A stretch of DNA of 13,561 nucleotides from JAVWHX01 sp036639875. Its GTDB lineage: Bacteria; Bacillota_I; Bacilli_A; Erysipelotrichales; Coprobacillaceae. The position numbers and the translations under genes are program-made. The stretch covers positions 1 to 13,561 of the forward strand of contig JAVWHX010000060.1 of the NCBI GenBank assembly GCA_036639875.1, given 5' to 3'. Shown piece after piece: positions 1 to 6,260 of the stretch. Positions within the stretch are counted from its first letter, which is position 1. Every line of letters begins with the position of its first letter. The notes below the pieces were generated by a model, which searched no databases, was not told the DNA's origin, and saw only the letters and a program-made list of their open reading frames with translations.

Positions 1-854
1 GTGAAAAAACTGGTGCTGGAATGATGGATTGTAAGAAAGCATTAGAAGCATGTGATGGTGATTTAGAAAAATCATTTGATTGGTTAAGAGAAAAAGGTAT
101 TGCAAAAGCTTCACAAAAAGCTGATAGAATTGCTGCTGAAGGTTTAACTGCTTTTGTAGTTGAAGGAAATACAGCTGCAATTGTTGAAGTTAACTCTGAA
201 ACAGATTTCGTAGCAAAAAATACTGAATTCCAAGAATTAGTAAATAATATTGCTAAGATTATTGTTGCTTCTAAACCTGAAAATGTTGAAGCTGCTTTAA
301 AATTAGATGTTGAAGGTAAAGACTTAGAAACAGTTATTGCTGAAAAAAGTGGTAAAATTGGTGAAAAATTAAGTTTAAGAAGATTCGCTGTTATTGAAAA
401 AACTGATAGCGATGTATTTGGTGCTTATTCTCATATGGGTGGTAAAATGTCAGCTTTAGTAAAATTATCTGATACAGATGAAACAAAAGCTAGAGATGTT
501 GCTATGCATGTTGCTGCAAGTGCTCCACAATATATTGATAGAACAGCTATTTCTGCTGAAACTATTGATCATGAATTGACTGTATTAAAAGCTCAAGCTA
601 TGGAAGAAAATGCAAATAGTGCAAAACCTAAACCAGAAAATATTATTGAAAAAATGGTTGAAGGTCGTTTAAATAAAAACTTGAAAGAAATCTGCTTAGT
701 TGATCAAGAATTCATTAAAGATCCAGACCAAACAGTTGCTAAATACTTAGGAAATGGTAAAGTTTTAGAAATGGTTCGTTTCCAAGTTGGTGAAGGAATG
801 GAAAAAAGAGAAGAAGACTTCGCTGCAGAAGTTGCTGCTCAAATTAAGGGATAA
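1..854 (+). CDS. tsf: Elongation factor Ts (EF-Ts), 5'-truncated by the window edge
   Basis: EF-Ts is the cytoplasmic nucleotide-exchange factor that releases GDP from EF-Tu during translation elongation. The reading frame is already open at the window edge: the first complete codon is at position 3 and reads E-K-T-G-A-G-M-M-D-C-K-K-A-L, the family's N-terminal UBA-type motif. The ATG at 21 is therefore internal, and about 15-20 residues lie upstream of the window. The EF-Tu-contacting motif TDFVAKN follows (Thr-Asp-Phe-Val core near position 200), then the dimerisation region including AYSHMGGKMSALV. The gene ends with TAA at 852-854. The visible length plus the missing start gives close to the usual 290-300 residues. 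It normally follows rpsB, which should lie just outside the window. A hairpin separates it from pyrH. Identity is very secure. Confidence 0.97.
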   Translation, partial: EKTGAGMMDCKKALEACDGDLEKSFDWLREKGIAKASQKADRIAAEGLTAFVVEGNTAAIVEVNSETDFVAKNTEFQELVNNIAKIIVASKPENVEAALKLDVEGKDLETVIAEKSGKIGEKLSLRRFAVIEKTDSDVFGAYSHMGGKMSALVKLSDTDETKARDVAMHVAASAPQYIDRTAISAETIDHELTVLKAQAMEENANSAKPKPENIIEKMVEGRLNKNLKEICLVDQEFIKDPDQTVAKYLGNGKVLEMVRFQVGEGMEKREEDFAAEVAAQIKG

Positions 855-865
855 TTTAATAATCG

Positions 866-894
866 GGGGAGGACACAAATCGTGCCCTTTTCTT
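866..894 (+). terminator. Imperfect hairpin between tsf and pyrH, possible attenuator
   Basis: The G-rich arm 866-876 can pair with 882-892 around a 5-base AAATC loop. The upper stem CAC/GTG is followed by one A-C mismatch, then two G-C pairs, one A-T pair, several G-U wobbles and a closing G-C pair. The 3' arm is CCCTTTTCTT-like, so a short U-rich stretch would sit in the arm rather than after it. It lies 11 bases after the tsf stop and ends before the pyrH ribosome-binding site. I read it as a weak attenuator or RNA-processing hairpin that would lower pyrH output relative to tsf. No promoter is evident, so pyrH probably depends on read-through. Confidence 0.4.
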
Positions 895-902
895 GTAAAA
901 TG

Positions 903-908
903 AAGGAG
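903..908 (+). promoter_or_regulatory. Ribosome-binding site that sets the pyrH start
   Basis: AAGGAG lies 6 bases before the ATG at 915. It favours that ATG over the in-frame GTG at 882, which sits inside the preceding hairpin and has no Shine-Dalgarno sequence. Confidence 0.85.
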
Positions 909-914
909 AATTAT

Positions 915-1634
915 ATGAAGTACACAAGAGTATTATTAAAGGTAAGTGGTGAAGCTTTAGCTGGTGAACAAGGTTTTGGTATTAATCCTGCAATTGTAAG
1001 TGATGTTGCAAGACAGATTAAAGATGCTAAGGATTTGGGTGTTGAAATTGCTATTGTATGTGGTGGTGGAAATATTTGGCGTGGAAAAACTGGAAGCGAT
1101 ATGGGAATGGAAAGAGCAACTGCTGATTATATGGGGATGCTTGCAACTGTTATGAATGGTATGGCTTTACAAAATGCTTTAGAAGCTATTGGAGTTAATA
1201 CAAGATTATTATCTGCAATTGACATGAAAGAAGTTGCTGAACCATATATTAGAAGAAGAGCAGTTCGTCACTTAGAAAAGGGTAGAATTGTTATCTTTGG
1301 TGCTGGAACTGGTAGTCCATTCTTTACAACTGATACAACTGCTGCACTACGTGCTGCTGAAGTTAATGCTGATGTTATCTTAATGGCTAAAAATGGTGTT
1401 GATGGTGTTTATTCTGCGGATCCTAAGTTAGATCCAAATGCAAAAAAATATGATCGTATCACTTATTTGGATGTCTTAAATGAAGATTTACATATTATGG
1501 ATCAAACTGCTATTACTTTATGTAAAGATAATGGTATTGATTTATGTGTATTTAATATGCAAGTAGATGGAAATATAGCAAAGGCATGTAATGGTACTGT
1601 TATTGGTACAACGATTTCAAAAGGGGAGGAATAA
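915..1634 (+). CDS. pyrH: UMP kinase
   Basis: UMP kinase phosphorylates UMP to UDP with ATP, the committed step toward all pyrimidine nucleotides. The bacterial enzyme is a hexamer of the amino-acid-kinase fold, unrelated to eukaryotic UMP/CMP kinase, and is usually controlled by GTP and UTP. From the ATG at 915 the product is 239 residues, the usual length. It starts MKYTRVLLKVSGEAL with the phosphate-binding Lys9-Ser11-Gly12. It also has GGGNIWRG (residues 50-57), DYMGMLATVMNGMALQ and the nucleotide-site loop GTGSPFFTTDT. An upstream in-frame GTG at 882 would add 11 residues. I reject it because family members start at MKYTR-like sequences and the good ribosome-binding site is at 903-908. 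frr begins two bases after the stop, so the two are probably translationally coupled. Confidence 0.97.
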   Translation: MKYTRVLLKVSGEALAGEQGFGINPAIVSDVARQIKDAKDLGVEIAIVCGGGNIWRGKTGSDMGMERATADYMGMLATVMNGMALQNALEAIGVNTRLLSAIDMKEVAEPYIRRRAVRHLEKGRIVIFGAGTGSPFFTTDTTAALRAAEVNADVILMAKNGVDGVYSADPKLDPNAKKYDRITYLDVLNEDLHIMDQTAITLCKDNGIDLCVFNMQVDGNIAKACNGTVIGTTISKGEE

Positions 1635-1636
1635 AG

Positions 1637-2182
1637 ATGTTAGAATTAATTTTAGAAGAAGCTAAAGAAAAAATGAATAAAAGTATTGATTCTTTTATTA
1701 AAGAACTTTCTATTGTCAGAACTGGTCGTGCTAATCCAAATATGTTGGATAGAGTTTCTGTGGATTATTGGGGAAGTAAAACGCCTTTAAATCAAACAGC
1801 GAGTGTTTCTGTAGTAGAAGGTAGAACTCTTGTTGTGAAACCATATGATAAATCTATTTTAAAAGATATCGAACGTGGAATTTATGAAGCTGAATTAGGA
1901 TTGACTCCACAAAATGATGGTGAAGTTATTCGTATTAATGTTCCACCATTAACTGAAGAAAGAAGAAAAGAATTTGTTAAATTAGTCAAAAAATATGCAG
2001 AGGATGCTAAAGTAGCGTTACGTAACATTAGAAGATCTGCTAATGATGATGTTGAAAAGGCTGATTTGGCTGAAGATGAAGAAAAATCAGGAAAAGAGCA
2101 AGTTCAAAAGTTAACTGATGAATTTGTAAAAAAGATTGATGCATTAACTGCTGAAAAAGAAAAAGAATTGATGACAGTTTAG
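1637..2182 (+). CDS. frr: Ribosome recycling factor
   Basis: Ribosome recycling factor works with EF-G to split the post-termination ribosome so that subunits can be reused. The product is 181 residues, near the usual 185. It carries the family signatures: LSIVRTGRANPNMLDRVSVDYWGS near the start, a central beta domain with GRTLVVKPYD, the NDGEVIRINVPPLTEERRKEFVK segment, and the long C-terminal helices with RNIRRSANDD. The start ATG at 1637 lies two bases after the pyrH stop, with GGGGAGGA at 1623-1630 as ribosome-binding site inside the end of pyrH. This arrangement implies co-transcription and translational coupling. A terminator hairpin begins at the stop codon, so frr closes the tsf-pyrH-frr unit. 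Confidence 0.97.
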   Translation: MLELILEEAKEKMNKSIDSFIKELSIVRTGRANPNMLDRVSVDYWGSKTPLNQTASVSVVEGRTLVVKPYDKSILKDIERGIYEAELGLTPQNDGEVIRINVPPLTEERRKEFVKLVKKYAEDAKVALRNIRRSANDDVEKADLAEDEEKSGKEQVQKLTDEFVKKIDALTAEKEKELMTV

Positions 2183-2210
2183 AAAAGGCGTATGCCTTTT
2201 TCTTTTTGTT
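2182..2210 (+). terminator. Rho-independent terminator after frr
   Basis: AAAAGGC (2183-2189) pairs with GCCTTTT (2194-2200) around a GTAT loop, and an extra G-U pair involves the last base of the frr stop codon. The stem runs into TTCTTTTTGTTT. This is a compact intrinsic terminator with its A-tract, hairpin and T-tract intact, and it marks the end of the tsf-pyrH-frr transcript. Confidence 0.85.
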
Positions 2211-2236
2211 TATATCATATTTTTATACTATTGTTA

Positions 2237-2264
2237 TATAGAGAATGAAGTTATTATAGAGAAT
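2237..2264 (+). repeat. Short direct repeat in the frr-uppS gap
   Basis: TATAGAGAAT occurs at 2237-2246 and again at 2255-2264, an 18-base offset. In the frame of the proposed gene remnant both copies encode Ile-Glu-Asn. It may be a chance or slippage duplication, and I see no function for it. Confidence 0.5.
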
Positions 2265-2379
2265 CATTTGATAAAGAGTTTAGAATTTAAGAAAGAAAAC
2301 AATCTTAATGACAAGATAAGTAAAATCTTTTATGAAACGAAACAGTAGGATTGTGATTATGGAGATAGAATTATTTTAA
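2238..2379 (+). pseudogene. Decayed coding remnant, possibly the C-terminus of RNase J
   Basis: No intact gene is here, but two overlapping frames give protein-like text. The first has no stop from 2238 to the TAG at 2346 and ends NLNDKISKIFYETKQ. The next frame (2332-2379) reads KRNSRIVIMEIELF and stops at TAA. Joined by a frameshift, they give an F-Y-E-T-K / K-R ... V-I-M-E-I ending. RNase J proteins usually end in a pattern like F-L-Y-E-K-T-K-R-x-P-M-I-L-P-V-I-M-E-V. About two residues of that pattern (L-P) seem to be missing. There is no good start codon or ribosome-binding site: only a TTG at 2268, which would give 26 residues. A terminator lies exactly at the end of the fragment, as expected for a gene's 3' end. 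The match is from memory and short, so the family assignment is tentative. The alternative is non-coding spacer or a small RNA. Confidence 0.33.
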
Positions 2380-2398
2380 ATAATTCTTTTTCTTGTTT
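2367..2398 (+). terminator. A/T-rich intrinsic terminator upstream of uppS
   Basis: AGAATTATT (2367-2375) pairs perfectly with AATAATTCT (2379-2387) around a TTA loop and is followed by TTTTCTTGTTT. The T-tract lies on the downstream side of the + strand only. The stem has few G-C pairs, so it may be weak. It is a second terminator about 170 bases after the frr terminator. It overlaps the TAA that ends the decayed reading frame, suggesting that it once served that lost gene. Confidence 0.65.
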
Positions 2399-2399
2399 A

Positions 2400-2428
2400 T
2401 TCCAATAAATATGTCTTTGTGATATAAT
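2400..2428 (+). promoter_or_regulatory. Extended -10 promoter for the uppS-cdsA-dxr-rseP operon
   Basis: A perfect TATAAT at 2423-2428 is preceded by TGA at 2420-2422, giving the extended -10 form TGnTATAAT. The -35 at 17-base spacing is poor (TTCCAA, 2400-2405), which is common for extended -10 promoters. Transcription would start around 2434-2436, leaving a very short leader of about 15 bases that contains little more than the ribosome-binding site. A housekeeping sigma-A type promoter is inferred. Confidence 0.75.
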
Positions 2429-2438
2429 ACCTTAGAAT

Positions 2439-2445
2439 GAGGTGA
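2439..2445 (+). promoter_or_regulatory. Ribosome-binding site for the GTG start of uppS
   Basis: GAGGTGA at 2439-2445 matches the 16S 3' end well and supports the GTG at 2450. An ATG at 2445 and a GTG at 2448 overlap it but are out of frame. The in-frame ATG at 2492 has no comparable site. Confidence 0.75.
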
Positions 2446-2449
2446 TGGT

Positions 2450-3199
2450 GTGTTTTTCAAAAAGAAAGTCGTTCATGATTATGAGTTAGATATGAATAAT
2501 ATTCCTAAACATATTGCTTTTATTATGGATGGAAATGGGAGATGGGCTAAAAAGAGAAAGATGCCAAGAACTTATGGACATCATGAAGGTACGAAAACAA
2601 TTCGTACACTTGCTTTAGAAGCGAATCGATTAGGTGTAAAAGCAATGACTGTTTATGCTTTTTCAACTGAAAATTTTAAGAGAGAAGCTAGTGAAGTTGA
2701 TTACATTTTTAAGTTACCAAAAGAGTTCTTTCAATTATATTTAAAAGAATTGATTGATAATAATGTGCAAATTCGTTATATTGGGCATTTAGAAATGTCA
2801 CCAAAAGAAACTCAAAATATTATTAATGAGGCAATTAAACAAACACAAGTCAATACTGGTCTTATTTTGACCTTTGCTTTTATTTATGGTGGTCGTGATG
2901 AGATTGTCAATACTACAAAATTAATCTGCGAAAAGTATAAGGCTGGTGAAATAGTTTTAGATGATATTACAGAAGATTATTTTACTGATCATTTAATGAC
3001 TGCTGATTTACCTGAGGTTGATTTGATGGTTAGAAGCAGTGGTGAACATCGTTTATCTAACTTTTTGCCATGGCAATTGGCATATGCTGAGTTTATCTTT
3101 GATGAGACGTTGTGGCCAGATTTTGATGAAGAACACTTACATAGAGCAATTGCGATTTATCAAGGAAGAGAACGAAGATTTGGAGGTGTATTAAAATGA
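2450..3199 (+). CDS. uppS: Isoprenyl transferase (undecaprenyl diphosphate synthase)
   Basis: This cis-prenyltransferase condenses isopentenyl diphosphate onto farnesyl diphosphate to make undecaprenyl diphosphate, the carrier lipid for peptidoglycan and wall polymers. The product is 249 residues, the normal size, and starts at GTG. Motifs visible are HIAFIMDGNGRWAKKR with catalytic Asp27, the GHHEG loop, the substrate motif AFSTENFKR, and RSSGEHRLSNFLPWQLAYAEF with the diphosphate-binding arginines, followed by the C-terminal RERRFGG. One conserved region is unusual: where family members read L-N-x-A-x-N-Y-G-G-R, this one has Thr141 and Ile145 in place of the two Asn. Other catalytic residues are intact, so I still expect activity. 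It is the first gene of an operon and overlaps cdsA by 4 bases (ATGA), indicating translational coupling. Confidence 0.95.
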   Translation: MFFKKKVVHDYELDMNNIPKHIAFIMDGNGRWAKKRKMPRTYGHHEGTKTIRTLALEANRLGVKAMTVYAFSTENFKREASEVDYIFKLPKEFFQLYLKELIDNNVQIRYIGHLEMSPKETQNIINEAIKQTQVNTGLILTFAFIYGGRDEIVNTTKLICEKYKAGEIVLDDITEDYFTDHLMTADLPEVDLMVRSSGEHRLSNFLPWQLAYAEFIFDETLWPDFDEEHLHRAIAIYQGRERRFGGVLK

Positions 3200-3987
3200 A
3201 AACAAGAATTATTACAGGATTAGTTTTAATTGCTGCTATATTACCTTGTGTATATATAGGTGGTATTCCTTTTCAAGTTTTTATAGGGATTGTTGCTGGT
3301 GCGGCAGTTTTTGAAATGTTATCAATATGTGATCGACCAAAAGCTAATATTTATCTTTATCCGTTAGTTGGTTTGTTTGTTTTTTATTCTTTATATTTAG
3401 AAACAGATTTATTGATTTCTAGTTCTATTTTAATTGTATATTTAATCATTTTATCAGCTTGTAGTATGTTTGATTATGGAATGAACTTTAATCGTTTATG
3501 TTATTATTTCACAGTTGGTGTATTGATTGCTATGGGATTACATATGATTTATCAATTACGTATTACTTATGGTTTTGAATCTATTCTTTTATTGGCATTA
3601 GCTACTTTTGGAACCGATACAGGTGCTTATTTTGCTGGTATGATGTTTGGTAAACATAAGTTAAATCCTAGATTATCTCCTAAGAAAACTATTGAGGGTT
3701 CAATTGGTGGGATTATCTTGGGGACTGTTCTTTCTGTTGCTTTTGGTGCATATATTAAAATGGAGTCACCATCTCTTTATTTGATTGTTATTTGTTTTAT
3801 TCTGACAATTACAAGTCAAATAGGAGACTTGATTTTTAGTAGTATTAAACGTTCTTTTGAAGTAAAGGATTATTCTCAATTATTACCAGGACATGGTGGT
3901 GTGTTGGATCGTTTTGATTCGATATTATTTAATGCGATGGTTTTTGGAATATTGATTCATTTTGTAAATATGGTGATTAAATTATGA
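3196..3987 (+). CDS. cdsA: Phosphatidate cytidylyltransferase (CDP-diglyceride synthase)
   Basis: CdsA converts phosphatidic acid and CTP to CDP-diacylglycerol, the precursor of phosphatidylglycerol and cardiolipin, in the cytoplasmic membrane. The product is 263 residues, typical of the family, and strongly hydrophobic throughout. I judge about seven to eight membrane segments, the first at residues 7-27. The family signature is complete near the C-terminus: S-x-x-K-R, then KD, then PGHGGVLDRFDS (residues 231-242) with metal-binding Asp238 and Asp241. An earlier conserved stretch, FGTDTGAYFAG followed by KHKLNPRLSPKKTIEG, is also present. The gene overlaps uppS by 4 bases upstream and dxr by 4 bases downstream, so the three should be coupled. 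Placing lipid-carrier and phospholipid synthesis together is standard for this cluster. Confidence 0.96.
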   Translation: MKTRIITGLVLIAAILPCVYIGGIPFQVFIGIVAGAAVFEMLSICDRPKANIYLYPLVGLFVFYSLYLETDLLISSSILIVYLIILSACSMFDYGMNFNRLCYYFTVGVLIAMGLHMIYQLRITYGFESILLLALATFGTDTGAYFAGMMFGKHKLNPRLSPKKTIEGSIGGIILGTVLSVAFGAYIKMESPSLYLIVICFILTITSQIGDLIFSSIKRSFEVKDYSQLLPGHGGVLDRFDSILFNAMVFGILIHFVNMVIKL

Positions 3988-5135
3988 AAAATATAACAAT
4001 TTTAGGAGTGACTGGGTCGATTGGGACTCAAACAATTGATGTTGTTTTAAATCATGGTGATGAGTTTAAAGTTATTGCGATGAGTGCTGGAAAAAACATA
4101 GCTTTATTAGAAGAAATTATGAGTAAAATTGATGTTGAATATATTTGCGTTCAATCAGAGGATGATATGTTATATCTTCAAAGTCAATATCCTCATCAGC
4201 ATTTTTGTTATGGTGAAGATGGATTGGTTAAGATATCAACTTTACAAGATGTTCATATTGTTTTAAATGCTATCGTAGGATTTGCTGGATTAATTCCGAC
4301 TATGAAAGCTATTGAGGCTCATAAGGATATTGCTTTGGCGAATAAGGAAACACTTGTTGTTGCTGGTCATTTGATATGTCCTATGGTTAAGGAATATAAT
4401 GTTTCTTTGTTACCTGTTGATAGTGAGCATTCGGCTATTTTTCAATCTTTAAATGGTGAACATCACGGAGATATATCTAAGATTATATTGACCGCTAGTG
4501 GTGGAAGCTTTAGAGATAAGACTTTAGAAGAGTTAGAAGATGTTACTGTTGAACAAGCATTAAAGCATCCTAATTGGTCAATGGGAGCGAAAATCACTAT
4601 TGATAGTGCAACGCTTTTTAATAAAGGTTTAGAGGTTATGGAAGCAAGATGGTTATTTGATGTTGATTATGATCAAATAGAAGTCTTAATTCATCCTGAA
4701 AGTATTATTCATTCAATGGTTGAATTTCAAGATACTTCTGTTATTGCACAATTGGGAACACCAGACATGCGTTTACCTATTCAATATGCATTAACTTATC
4801 CAAGACGTATGCCTTTAATTAACGGAAAACATTTATCATTATCTGATGTAGCTTGTTTACATTTTATTAAACCAGATTTAAAGAGATTTCATGCTTTAGA
4901 GTTATCTTATAAAGCAGGTCGTCTTGGTGGTTCAATGCCTTGTGTTTTAAATGCTGCTAATGAACAAGCAAATGCATTGTTTTTAGCGAATAAGATTCGT
5001 TTTTTAGATATTGAACGCTTAGTTGAAGAAACTATGAATACACATGTTTTGATTGATAATCCATCATTGGAAACATTGTTAAGTGTTGATTCATGGGCTA
5101 GAAAATATGTTTTAGATAAAGTAGGAGAAAATTAA
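3984..5135 (+). CDS. dxr: 1-deoxy-D-xylulose 5-phosphate reductoisomerase
   Basis: Dxr rearranges and reduces 1-deoxy-D-xylulose 5-phosphate to 2-C-methyl-D-erythritol 4-phosphate with NADPH and a divalent metal. This is the committed step of the non-mevalonate isoprenoid pathway, so the organism makes IPP and DMAPP by the MEP route. The product is 383 residues, the expected length. The N-terminus has the NADPH-binding GVTGSIGTQT loop. LANKETLVVAG and PVDSEHSAIFQ follow, with metal ligands Asp146 and Glu148. Then come TASGGSFRD, HPNWSMGAKITIDSAT and NKGLEVMEARWLF, with the third ligand Glu217. The flexible-loop and HPESIIHSM segments are present. A Phe replaces the usual Met in the SATLMNKG motif, which is minor. 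The gene overlaps cdsA by 4 bases and abuts rseP, and its product feeds UppS. Confidence 0.97.
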   Translation: MKNITILGVTGSIGTQTIDVVLNHGDEFKVIAMSAGKNIALLEEIMSKIDVEYICVQSEDDMLYLQSQYPHQHFCYGEDGLVKISTLQDVHIVLNAIVGFAGLIPTMKAIEAHKDIALANKETLVVAGHLICPMVKEYNVSLLPVDSEHSAIFQSLNGEHHGDISKIILTASGGSFRDKTLEELEDVTVEQALKHPNWSMGAKITIDSATLFNKGLEVMEARWLFDVDYDQIEVLIHPESIIHSMVEFQDTSVIAQLGTPDMRLPIQYALTYPRRMPLINGKHLSLSDVACLHFIKPDLKRFHALELSYKAGRLGGSMPCVLNAANEQANALFLANKIRFLDIERLVEETMNTHVLIDNPSLETLLSVDSWARKYVLDKVGEN

Positions 5136-6221
5136 ATGCAAAATATTATTAATATCATTGTCTTTTTATTTATTTTAGGATCGATTATCATTATTCATGA
5201 ACTAGGACACTTTTTAGCTGCTAAGTTTTTTGGTGTTTATTGTGGACAATTTTCGATAGGTTTTGGTCCTAAGATATGGTCAAAAAAAGGCAAAGAAACT
5301 GAATATGAATTACGTGCTTTACCTTTTGGTGGTTTTGTTGCTATGGCTGGTGAAGAAGATCAAGCTGATAATGAAAATATGCAAAACGTCCCTTATGAAA
5401 GAACTTTAAAAGGGATTAAAGCTTATCAAAAGATTATTATCTTTTTTGCTGGAGTTTTAATGAATTTTATTCTTGCAATTATTATTATTTTTGGTTTGAA
5501 TTTAACTTCTGGAAAGCTTCCTGTTAATAATGCTCAACTTGGTGTTATTGCTGAGGGTTCAGCAGCTGAAACTGCTGGATTAAAAAAAGGTGATGTTATT
5601 CAACAAATTGATATTGCTGAAACAGGTAAAACTTATTTGATAACAAATTTTAAGGATATTGATTTTACTCAAAAAGGGCTTAGTACATCTGCTGATTCTG
5701 TCACTATGAAAATTACTGTTGATCGTAATGGCGAAAAGCAAGTTGTGAATACCAAGGTTGATTATAATCAAGATAAATCTGCTTATGTCCTTGGTATTAC
5801 TCAAGCAACACGAAGTATGAATTTTGTTGAATCTATTCAATATACATTTGTGACTTTTGGTGAAATGAGTGTTGCAATTGTTGGAGCAATTGGACAATTG
5901 ATTACAAACTTTACAAAAACAATTGGTCAAATGTCAGGACCTGCAGGTATTTATCAAATTACTGCTGAAGTGACTGAAAGTGGTCAAGTTTCACATATCT
6001 TAAGTTTATTAGCTATGTTATCAGTTAATGTTGGTATTTTTAACTTAATGCCAATTCCTGGTCTTGATGGTTGTCAAATTTTGTTTGTGGCGGCTGAAAA
6101 GGTAATAGGTAGAGAATTACCTCAAAAGTTAAAATTGGCTTTACAAATGATCGGACTTGGCTTGGTTATGTTATTGATGATTATTGTTACGTATCAAGAT
6201 ATTATGAGGATATTTGGGTAA
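5136..6221 (+). CDS. rseP: RseP/RasP family site-2 intramembrane zinc metalloprotease
   Basis: This membrane protease cuts proteins within transmembrane segments. In Bacillus it degrades anti-sigma factors and cleaves signal-peptide remnants and FtsL. The substrate here is unknown. The first membrane helix carries the zinc site HELGH (His21, Glu22, His25). A second hydrophobic helix follows the FGGFVAMAGEED segment. A single PDZ domain spans roughly residues 125-205, recognised by the GSAAETAGLKKGDVIQQID core. The C-terminal membrane part has NLMPIPGLDG with the third zinc ligand Asp311. At 361 residues it is shorter than the roughly 420-residue Bacillus RasP. The start ATG directly follows the dxr stop, with AGGAG at 5123-5127 as ribosome-binding site. 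A hairpin starts within the stop codon. In Bacillus proS would follow, but here polC does. Confidence 0.95.
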   Translation: MQNIINIIVFLFILGSIIIIHELGHFLAAKFFGVYCGQFSIGFGPKIWSKKGKETEYELRALPFGGFVAMAGEEDQADNENMQNVPYERTLKGIKAYQKIIIFFAGVLMNFILAIIIIFGLNLTSGKLPVNNAQLGVIAEGSAAETAGLKKGDVIQQIDIAETGKTYLITNFKDIDFTQKGLSTSADSVTMKITVDRNGEKQVVNTKVDYNQDKSAYVLGITQATRSMNFVESIQYTFVTFGEMSVAIVGAIGQLITNFTKTIGQMSGPAGIYQITAEVTESGQVSHILSLLAMLSVNVGIFNLMPIPGLDGCQILFVAAEKVIGRELPQKLKLALQMIGLGLVMLLMIIVTYQDIMRIFG

Positions 6222-6241
6222 AAGGGATGTATATCCCTTTT
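6220..6241 (+). terminator. Stop-codon hairpin between rseP and polC
   Basis: AAAAGGGAT (6220-6228) pairs perfectly with ATCCCTTTT (6233-6241) around a GTAT loop. The first two paired bases belong to the rseP TAA stop. Only four T's are present, all inside the stem, and the sequence then turns to CTATTAAAGG. It is therefore a weak terminator or attenuator rather than a strong stop, and allows read-through into polC. A terminating ribosome would cover the 5' arm, so the hairpin could respond to rseP translation. I see no promoter between it and polC. Confidence 0.6.
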
Positions 6242-6260
6242 CTATTAAAGGAGGGTATTT

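Noticed and set aside
882..914. N-terminal extension of pyrH from GTG
   Set aside because: The GTG lies in a hairpin without a ribosome-binding site, and the extra 11 residues are not part of the family. ATG 915 has a clear AAGGAG.
2332..2379. 15-codon ATG open frame upstream of uppS
   Set aside because: It has no ribosome-binding site. I interpret it as the second frame of the decayed fragment rather than a real small protein.
5580..5930. 116-codon antisense open frame inside rseP
   Set aside because: It lies entirely opposite a well-conserved protease gene, has low-complexity Asn/Cys/Ile-rich text, and has no recognisable family or promoter. It is a shadow of rseP.
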